The position numbers and the translations under genes are program-made. The notes below the pieces were generated by a model that saw only the letters and a program-made list of their open reading frames with translations, did not search any database and was not told where the DNA came from. This document shows positions 51,575 through 59,833 of a stretch of 64,000 bases of DNA, one piece after another; the first letter of the stretch is position 1, and every line of letters begins with the position of its first letter. Origin of the DNA: Aequorivita soesokkakensis (GTDB lineage: Bacteria; Bacteroidota; Bacteroidia; Flavobacteriales; Flavobacteriaceae); assembly GCF_001641085.1 (NCBI RefSeq), contig NZ_LXIE01000045.1, forward strand, positions 97,816 to 161,815. The letters run 5' to 3'.

Positions 51575-53248
51575 ATGTTGAAAAAAAATATAATATTGAT
51601 TGAATTTCCTGCAAGGTTTCACAAACCTTGTAGGTCTACCCGCATCGCTCTTTTTTCTTTATTCTTTTCTCTTTTTTCTTTTACCTCCTTTTCACAAGTA
51701 AATTCTACAATCGATTCCACAAAAATCAGGATTGGCGAGGAAATTCTCTACACAATTAACGTAAACGCAGATTCTACCGATGTTGTTGTTTTTCCCGAAG
51801 AGCAAACTTTTACGCCTTTGGAAATGATTGAATCCTATAAAACGGACACCACTTTTGAAGGTGCAAAATATCGCCTCATCAAAAAATACGGTCTAACGCA
51901 GTTTGATAGTGGCCACTACACCATTCCGCAACAGCGAATTTTGATAAACAACAAACCGTTTTTAACAGATTCCATAAAAGTGGAAGTTAACGATGTAATT
52001 GTTGATACCACAAAGCAGAAAATGTTCGACATAAAACCAGCGGTGGAAGTTAAAAGTCCGCCATTTGATTGGTTGTCGCTACTGTATTGGTTGGTGCCGA
52101 TTCTTTTAATTATTGGGCTCGCCATTTATCTCTTCCGAAGAAAACAACGAAAAGACGCTGCCCAAAAGCAACTACCGCCTTACGAGGAAGCAATCGTTGC
52201 ATTAAAAACATTGGATAATAGCCAGCTTTTAAAAGAAAACAAAAGCAAAGAATATTACAGCAGTTTAACTGAGATTGTAAAGCGCTATTTAGATCGTGAG
52301 GTTGATGAAGCTGCTTTGGAAAGCACCAGTGACGAGCTTATCACTCGTTTGATGATGCACAAAGACGCGGGAAGTTTTGATTTCGATTTGGAAACAATTC
52401 GAAAGTTGGATTCAATTTTTAAACGTGCAGATTTGGTGAAGTTTGCAAAAATGAACCAACAGGCCGGTCAAGCGGAAGTTGACAGAAAAACCATTGAGGA
52501 AATCATCAACGAAACCCACGAAGCAGTTCCGGAACCTACTGAGGAAGAGTTGTTGGAAGATGAAGCTTATAAAGAAAAATTAAAAAAGAAACAGAAACGC
52601 GCCAAAATTAAAAAGACTATCGGTGTAGCAATTTCGGTAGCTGCAATGGTGATTTTGGTAAATGGTTTTACGCAAGGTTTTGATAATTTATGGTATAATC
52701 TGTTCGGCAATGATATGCGCGAGCTTGCAGAAGGCAGATGGATAAAAAGTGAATACGGAAATCCGGCAGTAATTTTGGAAACGCCCGAAGTGCTTTTAAG
52801 AGCGGAAGCTCCCGTAACCAATGCCGATAAAAGCGCGGTAATGGGTAAAGATTTTTTCACTTTTGGAGAGATGAATTCCCCGTTATATATTTTGGTTTCT
52901 ACTACGCAGTTTACTCAAAAACAGGACATTGCATTGGAAACGGCACTGGATGCAGTTTTAGACGATTTGGAACAGAGCGGCGCCAAAAATATGATTGTAA
53001 AACGCGATGATTTTGAAACCGAAAAAGGAATAAAAGGTTTGAAAGCCTACGGAGAATTTAATGTGCAGGTTTCAGATAATAAAGTGCTGAAAGAGAAAAG
53101 CACCTATGAACTGTTGCTTTTCGCACAGGAAAATGGTTTGCAGGAAGTTTTGATAGTCTATCAAAACGATGGCAAATACGCCGAAGAAATAAAAAAACGA
53201 ATTGAAGCTTCCATAGAGCTTGAAATTTCAGAAAAAAATGGGCAGTAA
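51575..53248 (+). CDS. Bat-operon membrane protein with BatD-like N-terminus
   Basis: 557 residues. The signal segment (LFSLFFSLFSFTSFSQ) comes late, at about residues 27-42, because a palindromic repeat at 51608-51634 is translated between MLKKNIILIE and it. An exported beta-rich domain (45-155) resembles BatD pieces; a membrane segment LYWLVPILLIIGLAIYLF lies near 178. A cytoplasmic helical part with YEEAIVALKTL is followed by a second hydrophobic segment near 360 and an unrecognised C-terminal domain. It overlaps batA by 11 bases. The usual role of this gene in the cluster is unknown. Confidence 0.72.
   Translation: MLKKNIILIEFPARFHKPCRSTRIALFSLFFSLFSFTSFSQVNSTIDSTKIRIGEEILYTINVNADSTDVVVFPEEQTFTPLEMIESYKTDTTFEGAKYRLIKKYGLTQFDSGHYTIPQQRILINNKPFLTDSIKVEVNDVIVDTTKQKMFDIKPAVEVKSPPFDWLSLLYWLVPILLIIGLAIYLFRRKQRKDAAQKQLPPYEEAIVALKTLDNSQLLKENKSKEYYSSLTEIVKRYLDREVDEAALESTSDELITRLMMHKDAGSFDFDLETIRKLDSIFKRADLVKFAKMNQQAGQAEVDRKTIEEIINETHEAVPEPTEEELLEDEAYKEKLKKKQKRAKIKKTIGVAISVAAMVILVNGFTQGFDNLWYNLFGNDMRELAEGRWIKSEYGNPAVILETPEVLLRAEAPVTNADKSAVMGKDFFTFGEMNSPLYILVSTTQFTQKQDIALETALDAVLDDLEQSGAKNMIVKRDDFETEKGIKGLKAYGEFNVQVSDNKVLKEKSTYELLLFAQENGLQEVLIVYQNDGKYAEEIKKRIEASIELEISEKNGQ
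51608..51634. repeat. Palindromic repeat inside the signal-peptide coding region
   Basis: CCTGCAAGGTTT and AAACCTTGTAGG are near-perfect inverted arms around three central bases. It is translated as FPARFHKPCRS. The element resembles intergenic repeats of flavobacteria. Confidence 0.65.
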
Positions 53249-54242
53249 TTTCGAATTTGTAAATCCGCAGTCTTTCTGGTTGTTCCTTATACTTCCAGTG
53301 CTCGTGCTATGGTATTTATGGAAACGGAAACAGCAAACGGCTTCCCTAAAAATTTCGAGTGTGAGCGGTTTTAAATCTGGCAGAAATTGGTTGGCACGAT
53401 TAAAATCATTGCTTTTTGTGCTTCGCCTTTTGGCTCTTTCGGCAATTATTATTGCAATGGCTCGCCCAAGAACCGTTGACGAATCCACAAAAACAAAAAC
53501 AACCCGCGGGATTGATATCGTGATGGCAATAGACGTTTCGGCAAGTATGCTTGCGCGCGATTTAAAACCAAACCGTTTGGAAGCATTGAAGACGGTGGCG
53601 GCAAGATTTATTAATGGTCGCCCGAATGACAGGATTGGTTTGGTGGAATATGCTGGTGAAAGCTATACCCGCACGCCGTTAACAAGTGATAAAACAATCG
53701 TGCTTTCTTCGCTAAAAAATATAACCTATAACACAACCATTGAAGGCGGAACTGCAATTGGTTCCGGTCTTGCAACCGCCGTGAACCGTTTAAAGGAAAG
53801 TCGTGCAAAAAGCAAAGTGATTATTTTGCTTACGGACGGTGTGAACAATTCAGGTTTTATCGACCCAAAAATAGCGAGCGAACTTGCCGTAGAATTCGGC
53901 ATTAAGGTTTACACTATAGGAATTGGAAGCAATGGAATGGCTATGTCTCCAATTGGAATTCGTCCCGACGGCGGTTTTCAATATGGAAACGTACAAGTGG
54001 AAATTGACGAAGCCCTGCTGAAAGAAATTGCCGCAAAAACCGGCGGACAATATTTCCGGGCAACGAGTACTACCAAACTGGAGCAGATTTACGAAGAAAT
54101 AAACAAACTGGAAAAAACAGACATTGAAGAATTCAAATACACAAACTATAACGAAATGTTTCGTCCGTGGGCCATTTTCGCTTTAGTTTTAATTGCATTT
54201 GAATTTTTATTGCGAATCACCATATTTAAAGGATTTTTATAA
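53238..54242 (+). CDS. batA: VWA domain membrane protein BatA
   Basis: 334 residues from ATG 53238; the in-frame TTG at 53220 adds six residues and is less likely. Two N-terminal membrane segments (FWLFLILPVLVLWYLW; LFVLRLLALSAIIIAMA), a VWA domain at about 90-280 with a complete MIDAS (DVSASM, then Thr and LTDG), and a C-terminal membrane segment (PWAIFALVLIAFEFLL). The VWA domain faces the periplasm. Bat proteins are linked to aerotolerance and stress survival in Bacteroides. Confidence 0.92.
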   Translation: MGSNFEFVNPQSFWLFLILPVLVLWYLWKRKQQTASLKISSVSGFKSGRNWLARLKSLLFVLRLLALSAIIIAMARPRTVDESTKTKTTRGIDIVMAIDVSASMLARDLKPNRLEALKTVAARFINGRPNDRIGLVEYAGESYTRTPLTSDKTIVLSSLKNITYNTTIEGGTAIGSGLATAVNRLKESRAKSKVIILLTDGVNNSGFIDPKIASELAVEFGIKVYTIGIGSNGMAMSPIGIRPDGGFQYGNVQVEIDEALLKEIAAKTGGQYFRATSTTKLEQIYEEINKLEKTDIEEFKYTNYNEMFRPWAIFALVLIAFEFLLRITIFKGFL

Positions 54243-54244
54243 AA

Positions 54245-55288
54245 ATGTTCCAATTAGAGCAACCCATATATTTCTATATTCTCTTCGCCATTCCGGTGAT
54301 AGTGGTGGTTTTTCTATTGCTTTTAGTTTGGAAAAAAAGAACTCAAAATAGGTTTGTTGACAAAGAATTGCTAAAAAAACTTAGTCCAAATCGTTCGCTT
54401 TTTAAAGCTGTTTTAAAAGTATTCGTGCTTTGTTTGGCTATTGCCTGTTTAAGTTTTGCATTGGTAAACCCAAAAATCGGAACTAAAATAGAAAACGTAA
54501 AAAGGGAAGGTGTAGATATTGTTTTTGCTTTGGATGTTTCAAAAAGTATGCTGGCGGAAGATATTGCGCCAAACCGTTTGGAAAAATCGAAGCAGTTAAT
54601 TACCCAAATAATAAACAGCCTAACTGGCGATAGAATTGGCATCATTGGTTATGCGGGCAGTGCTTTTCCGCAAGTGCCAATAACAACAGATTTTTCTTCC
54701 GCAAAATTATTTTTAAGCGGAATGAATACCGATATGGTTTCTTCACAGGGAACCGCAATTACCGAAGCCATACAAATGGCAGAAACTTTTTATGATGATG
54801 AAGGGCAGACCAACAGGGTGCTTTTCATTATTTCAGACGGGGAAGACCACGAAGGCAACATTGCTGATATTGCTGAGGAAGCCGCAAAAAAGGGAATCCG
54901 TATTTTTACAATTGGCGTGGGGACTTTGGAAGGTGGCCCAATTCCTATAAAGGAAAACGGCGTGCTGCAATATTACAAACGCGACCAAAATAACGAACAG
55001 GTTATCACGCGTTTGGGCGAAGAAACTCTAAAACAAATTGCTGAAACCACTAAAGGTCAGTATATTGACGGCTCAAACACAAAAGCGGTGATTGAAAAAG
55101 TGACTGCCATTTTAAACGGAATGGACAAAAAAGAATTTGAGTCGAAACAATTTACCGATTTTAAAGACCAATTTCAATGGTTTTTGGCTGGGGCATTGTT
55201 TTTGCTGGTTTTGGATGTGTTCTTTTTGGAACGAAAAACAGCCTGGCTGAAAAAATTGAATTTATTTAACGAAAAGGAAAAAGGATAA
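54245..55288 (+). CDS. batB: VWA domain membrane protein BatB
   Basis: 347 residues, a paralogue of BatA with the same plan: two N-terminal membrane segments, a VWA domain with MIDAS DVSKSM and ISDGEDHEG, and a C-terminal membrane segment (FLAGALFLLVLDVFFL). Starts two bases after the batA stop and ends one base before batC. BatA and BatB probably form a complex, inferred from pairing and similarity. Confidence 0.92.
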   Translation: MFQLEQPIYFYILFAIPVIVVVFLLLLVWKKRTQNRFVDKELLKKLSPNRSLFKAVLKVFVLCLAIACLSFALVNPKIGTKIENVKREGVDIVFALDVSKSMLAEDIAPNRLEKSKQLITQIINSLTGDRIGIIGYAGSAFPQVPITTDFSSAKLFLSGMNTDMVSSQGTAITEAIQMAETFYDDEGQTNRVLFIISDGEDHEGNIADIAEEAAKKGIRIFTIGVGTLEGGPIPIKENGVLQYYKRDQNNEQVITRLGEETLKQIAETTKGQYIDGSNTKAVIEKVTAILNGMDKKEFESKQFTDFKDQFQWFLAGALFLLVLDVFFLERKTAWLKKLNLFNEKEKG

Positions 55289-55289
55289 A

Positions 55290-56159
55290 ATGATGTTTGG
55301 AGCTAAAACATTTTTTCAGAAAAAAACGCTGCTGAGAATTTCAATGGTTCTTTGCACACTTACTTTTTCATTGAATTCATTTGCGCAACAATTAGCCAAA
55401 GAACAAAAAAAAGAAATGAAGGCCGCACAAAATTATTTGAGCGAAGCCCAGCAATCACTTCAGAAAAATGAATTTGCCCCCGCGGAAGCCGATTACCGCA
55501 AAGCCATTTCGCTAAATCCAAAAAGCGAGGTTGCAAAATACAATTTGGGAACCGCTTACTACGGAAAAGAAAAAAATGCGGAGGCGATGCTTCGCTTTAA
55601 ACAAGCTGCCCAAACCGCAACGGATAAAGCAGAAAAACACAAAGCATTTCACAATTTGGGAAATACTTTTATGAACGAAAAAAAATACACCGAAGCTGTG
55701 GAAGCATATAAAAATGCACTTCGGAACAATCCAAATGATGATGAAACCCGCTATAATTTAGCTTTGGCAAAAGATATGCTTGACAAAAATCCGCCGCCGC
55801 CACAGGATAAAGACGATAAGGATAAGGACAAAAAAGATCAGGATAAAAAGGATCAACAAGACCAGCAGGACAAAAAAGACCAAGGCGATAAAGGCGATCA
55901 GAAAGACGATAAGGATAAAGGCGACCAAAAAGAGGATAAAAAAGAAGGCGATAAAGACAAAGACGAAAAGCAGCCGGACAAACCAAAAGAAGGAGAGGGA
56001 GATAAACCTCAGCAGCAACAGCCCGTACCCGGGCAATTATCGCCACAGCAGGTGAAAAGTCTTTTGGAAGCGATGAACAATGAAGAGAAAAAGACGCAGG
56101 ATAAAATAAATGCTGAAAAGCAAAAAGGTGCAAAAGTAAGAACGGATAAAGATTGGTAG
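55290..56159 (+). CDS. batC: TPR protein BatC with charged low-complexity tail
   Basis: 289 residues. Signal peptide ending SLNSFAQ; three TPR units at about 35-150 (AEADYRKAISLNPKSEVAKYNLG-type helices); then some 75 residues almost wholly of Asp, Lys, Gln and Gly (for example DKDKDKKDQDKKDQQDQQDK), and a short helical end. The tail is periplasmic and probably disordered. Codon repeats (GATAAGG, AAAGAC) show that it grows by slippage. TPR units suggest a scaffold for the Bat complex. Confidence 0.88.
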   Translation: MMFGAKTFFQKKTLLRISMVLCTLTFSLNSFAQQLAKEQKKEMKAAQNYLSEAQQSLQKNEFAPAEADYRKAISLNPKSEVAKYNLGTAYYGKEKNAEAMLRFKQAAQTATDKAEKHKAFHNLGNTFMNEKKYTEAVEAYKNALRNNPNDDETRYNLALAKDMLDKNPPPPQDKDDKDKDKKDQDKKDQQDQQDKKDQGDKGDQKDDKDKGDQKEDKKEGDKDKDEKQPDKPKEGEGDKPQQQQPVPGQLSPQQVKSLLEAMNNEEKKTQDKINAEKQKGAKVRTDKDW

Positions 56160-56162
56160 GTT

Positions 56163-57935
56163 ATGAAGACGAAAAATTTTTTATTCCTTTTAGGGTTTGT
56201 GTTGTGCAGTATCGCTGCTACGGCACAGGTTCAATTTGATGCCAAAGTGAGCAAGAAAACGCTGGGTATAAACGAGCGTTTGCGAATTGATTTTGAAATG
56301 AATCAAGATGGCGACAATTTTAGACCGCCAACATTTGAGGGTTTCCGCGTTGTGGGCGGGCCCAACCAGTCCATCAGCAATGCTTATATTAACGGAAAGC
56401 GGAGTTTTTCAAAAACCTATTCCTATTTTTTGTCGCCACAAAAACGGGGAAGAGTAACTATTGGCCAAGCCACCATCGAGATACAAGGCGAAACCTATAA
56501 AACCCTTCCCATTGAAGTGGATGTTACCGCTGCCGTTGAAGTTCCAAAAGATGGCAACAATGCAGATTATGTGGCCAGTGAAAATGTACATTTGGTCGCG
56601 GAAGTTTCAAATGCCAATCCGTATTTGAACGAAGCGATTACGGTTACATACAAATTATATGTTTCGCACGACGTTAGTATTCAAAGTCAATGGCGAGAGA
56701 TTGATACTCCAAAATACGCCGATTTTTGGAGCCAAAATATTGACAATCAAAACAATTTTAAGGTTTACGAAGGAAAGTACAACGGACAAGATTACCGTTA
56801 CGTTGTGTTGCGGACTACGGTTCTTTATCCACAGAAAACCGGAAAACTAGATATTGAACCATTAACGCTCGATATTCCTATTGACGTTCAAGGCAATCGC
56901 CGCGATATTTTTGGTCGCCGTTTGATGGAACGTGTAAATAGAACCATTTCTGCGGGAAATAGAACAATTGATGTGAAACCACTTCCGTTGGAAGGAAAAC
57001 CGGACGGTTTTAACGGCGCGGTGGGCGATTTCACTTTTGATGTAGCTACAAATAAAACTTCGCTAAACGCAAATGAATCTTTACAATTGGACATAAAGAT
57101 TTCAGGAAAAGGAAATCTGAAACTCTTTACTGCACCCACCGTGAAACTTCCGAATACACTTGAAGTTTATGAGCCCGAACACAACGAAAGCGTAAACACA
57201 ACAATTGCTGGAATGCAGGGTTCCATTACAGATTCATATACTGTTGTGCCACAATTTAAAGGTACGTATCCCGTAAACCCAATCACCTTTTCTTTTTTCG
57301 ACCCGAATACTGAAAAATATAAAACCCTTACTTCAAAAGAGTTCACGATTGAGGTTGAAAACGGACCAATCAGTTCGGCAAATCCAAATGCCAATTCCAA
57401 CGATGCCAAAAAACAGGTGGTTCTTTCAAAAGACAATTTTAAATACATAAAATTAGACGCCAATTTACAACCCATAGCACAGGAATCTTTTTTCAAATCT
57501 GGATTGTTCTGGTCGCTTTTGGGCGGGCCATTTTTGTTGATTCCGTTATTTATTCTCGCTGGGAAAAAACGCAAAGAGCGTTTAAATGATGTGGAAGGAA
57601 ACAAATTGCGCCGCGCAAACAAGCTTGCCAAAAAATACCTTTCGGAAGCAAAACGAAATATTCAAAACCCAATTGCATTTTATGAATCTTTGGAACGCGC
57701 GCTTCACAATTATTTGAAAGCAAAGCTGAATATTGAAACTTCGGAAATGGAAAAAAGCCATATTTCAAAGCTTTTATTGGAGCGAAAAGTTGAAACCCCC
57801 GTGGTTGAAAATTTCATCGGCTTGCTGAAAAGTTGCGAATATGCACGCTATGCCTCAACTTCCACAGCTTCGGTGCAACAGGATTACAACAAAGCCGCAG
57901 AAATTATTTCAACCATTGACAAACAAATACAGTAA
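56163..57935 (+). CDS. batD: BatD protein
   Basis: 590 residues. Signal peptide ending ATAQV; a large exported beta-sandwich region of BatD/DUF8 type from about 22 to 420 (FDAKVSKKTLGINERLRIDF; LYPQKTGKLDIEPLTLDIP); a membrane segment at about 445-465 (LFWSLLGGPFLLIPLFILAG); a cytoplasmic helical tail. Follows batC after three bases. Role in the Bat complex unknown, perhaps presenting the VWA proteins. Confidence 0.92.
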   Translation: MKTKNFLFLLGFVLCSIAATAQVQFDAKVSKKTLGINERLRIDFEMNQDGDNFRPPTFEGFRVVGGPNQSISNAYINGKRSFSKTYSYFLSPQKRGRVTIGQATIEIQGETYKTLPIEVDVTAAVEVPKDGNNADYVASENVHLVAEVSNANPYLNEAITVTYKLYVSHDVSIQSQWREIDTPKYADFWSQNIDNQNNFKVYEGKYNGQDYRYVVLRTTVLYPQKTGKLDIEPLTLDIPIDVQGNRRDIFGRRLMERVNRTISAGNRTIDVKPLPLEGKPDGFNGAVGDFTFDVATNKTSLNANESLQLDIKISGKGNLKLFTAPTVKLPNTLEVYEPEHNESVNTTIAGMQGSITDSYTVVPQFKGTYPVNPITFSFFDPNTEKYKTLTSKEFTIEVENGPISSANPNANSNDAKKQVVLSKDNFKYIKLDANLQPIAQESFFKSGLFWSLLGGPFLLIPLFILAGKKRKERLNDVEGNKLRRANKLAKKYLSEAKRNIQNPIAFYESLERALHNYLKAKLNIETSEMEKSHISKLLLERKVETPVVENFIGLLKSCEYARYASTSTASVQQDYNKAAEIISTIDKQIQ

Positions 57936-57946
57936 AATTGAAGAAG

Positions 57947-58696
57947 ATGAAAAAGCTGCTGTACATATTGATTTTACTAATTTCTTTCTCAAGTATTGGG
58001 CAAAGCGAAAAGCTTTTTGACCAAGGAAAAGAGCTTTACAAAAATGGAAAATACCAACAAGCCATAAATGCTTGGATGCAAATTTTAGACAAAGGCGAAC
58101 ATTCAGCCGAGCTTTATTTCAATTTGGGAAATGCGCAATACAAGCTGAACCACATTGGGCCAAGTATTTATTATTACGAAAAAGCTTTGCAACTTTCACC
58201 TAACGATTCCGATATAAAAAATAATCTCGCCTTTGCGGAAAACGCACGGATTGATTCCATTGAGCCTTTGCCAAAAACTGTTTTTTCAAAGTGGTATAAT
58301 AGCATTTCCAGCATTTTTACTTTTGAAGGGTGGGCGGTTGTAGCAGTTGCTTTTTCAGTATTTTTTGTAGCATTATTTCTTTTTTACTACTTCGCTTTTT
58401 CAGAGAGAAGAAAACGGTTGCTTTTCGTCAGCGCTATGTTTGCCGGAATTTTATTGATTACTTCGCTTACAATGGCATTTTTAACCTATGGCGATTTCAC
58501 CAAAAACCAACCTGCCATTATTTTTGCAAGTGAAATTGAGGTAAAAACGGCACCCACTATGGGCAGCGACATCGCGTTTACGCTTCACGAAGGAACCAAA
58601 GTGCAAATTTCTGCGCAAGACGGCAATTGGTTCCGCATTACTTTAGCAGACGGAAAAGATGGTTGGATACCCGCCACAGATTTAAAACAACTTTAG
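57947..58696 (+). CDS. batE: TPR-SH3 membrane protein BatE
   Basis: 249 residues from ATG 57947; a TTG nine bases earlier is less likely. Signal peptide, TPR units at about 20-95 (GKYQQAINAWMQIL; AELYFNLGNAQYKL), two membrane segments at about 125-180, and a C-terminal SH3-like domain (VKTAPTMGSDIAFTLHEGTKVQI). Last gene of the Bat operon. The SH3 domain may contact the wall. Confidence 0.88.
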   Translation: MKKLLYILILLISFSSIGQSEKLFDQGKELYKNGKYQQAINAWMQILDKGEHSAELYFNLGNAQYKLNHIGPSIYYYEKALQLSPNDSDIKNNLAFAENARIDSIEPLPKTVFSKWYNSISSIFTFEGWAVVAVAFSVFFVALFLFYYFAFSERRKRLLFVSAMFAGILLITSLTMAFLTYGDFTKNQPAIIFASEIEVKTAPTMGSDIAFTLHEGTKVQISAQDGNWFRITLADGKDGWIPATDLKQL

Positions 58697-58736
58697 GAAT
58701 TAATATTTAGTTAACAGGAAATTAAGCAAATTCTGT

Positions 58737-58744
58737 TATTTTTG
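58737..58744 (+). promoter_or_regulatory. -7 box before the small membrane protein gene
   Basis: TATTTTTG, 41 bases after batE. It overlaps a possible GTG start at 58744, so translation must begin further in. Confidence 0.55.
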
Positions 58745-58764
58745 TGATTCTTAAAAAAAAACAC

Positions 58765-59058
58765 TTGAAATTTACCAGTATTTTATTGTTGATAGTTTTT
58801 ACAAGTTTTCTTGTAACTCCTGCTATTATTAGTATTTCTGGCAATCAAGCCGATGTTTCTACTTTTTTTTCAATGAACGAGGAGGAAAACTCGAACAAAA
58901 TGCCCAAGCCTAATTTTGTTTTCGTTTTTGAAAAAATTCAATCCAATTATGAAAGCTTAGCATTTCTGAAAAAACAGAAAAACAAAGACGGTTTTCAAAT
59001 TGACAAATATTCCAAAGTCTTTATAGACGTTGTTTCACCGCCTCCGCGTGTGGAATAG
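58765..59058 (+). CDS. Unknown small membrane or secreted protein
   Basis: About 97 residues from TTG 58765; the GTG at 58744 lies in the -7 box. N-terminal hydrophobic segment (LKFTSILLLIVFTSFLVTPAI), then a polar part with FSMNEEEN and a helical stretch ending in SPPPRVE. No known family. Own promoter; carbonic anhydrase and SulP genes follow 130 bases on. Reading frame and leader argue for a real gene, but the start is uncertain. Confidence 0.55.
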   Translation: MKFTSILLLIVFTSFLVTPAIISISGNQADVSTFFSMNEEENSNKMPKPNFVFVFEKIQSNYESLAFLKKQKNKDGFQIDKYSKVFIDVVSPPPRVE

Positions 59059-59188
59059 TTTTCTCAAAAAACATATTTAACCATTTTTCCAAACACATCT
59101 CCATGGCATTGGTCATTGGGAAATGATGTGCCAATTTTATTGGCTTTGGATATAATTCATATAACTTACTTAAAAATATTTTCATATT

Positions 59189-59821
59189 ATGAAAGCACAT
59201 ACCTTAGAAACACAGGCAACTATGACGCCTGAAAAAGCCCTTCAATATTTAAAAGAAGGCAATATTCGATTTCAAAACAACTTAAAGGCAAACCGTAACC
59301 TTTTGGAACAAGTAAACGATACCAGTGATGGGCAATTTCCGTTCGCAACTATTTTAAGCTGCATAGATAGCAGGGTTTCCGCCGAACTTATTTTTGATCA
59401 AGGTCTTGGCGATATTTTTAGCGTGCGCATTGCGGGCAATTTTATAAACGAGGACATTTTAGGAAGCTTGGAATTTGCCTGCAAATTGGCGGGTTCAAAA
59501 ATTGTTTTGGTTTTGGGCCACACAGCTTGTGGCGCAATAAAAGGAGCTTGCGATGATGCAAAAATGGGCAACCTGACCACAATGATAAGCAAAATTAAAC
59601 CTGCCGTAAAAGCTGTGGAAGAACCTAGAGATGAAAGTCTGCGAAATTCTGCTAATAGTGAATTTGTAGATGCTGTTTCTGAAACAAATGTCCATATGGC
59701 CATTGCCAATATCCGTTCCAAAAGCCCTATTTTAAAGGAAATGGAAGATAATGATGAAATACAGATTTATGGCGGAATGTATGATATTAACAACGGTGAA
59801 GTAACCTTTTTTCACGAATAA
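59189..59821 (+). CDS. Beta-carbonic anhydrase
   Basis: Converts carbon dioxide to bicarbonate; 210 residues. Zinc ligands Cys58, His111 and Cys114 (SCIDSR; GHTACGA) and the Asp60-Arg62 dyad are all present. Cytoplasmic. Twelve bases before a SulP transporter gene, which suggests coupled bicarbonate uptake and hydration. Confidence 0.95.
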   Translation: MKAHTLETQATMTPEKALQYLKEGNIRFQNNLKANRNLLEQVNDTSDGQFPFATILSCIDSRVSAELIFDQGLGDIFSVRIAGNFINEDILGSLEFACKLAGSKIVLVLGHTACGAIKGACDDAKMGNLTTMISKIKPAVKAVEEPRDESLRNSANSEFVDAVSETNVHMAIANIRSKSPILKEMEDNDEIQIYGGMYDINNGEVTFFHE

Positions 59822-59833
59822 AATCACTTAAAC

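Noticed and set aside
55669..56133. Open frame antisense to batC
   Set aside because: Produced by the repetitive Asp/Lys codons of BatC; the predicted peptide is Leu/Phe/Tyr-rich low complexity.
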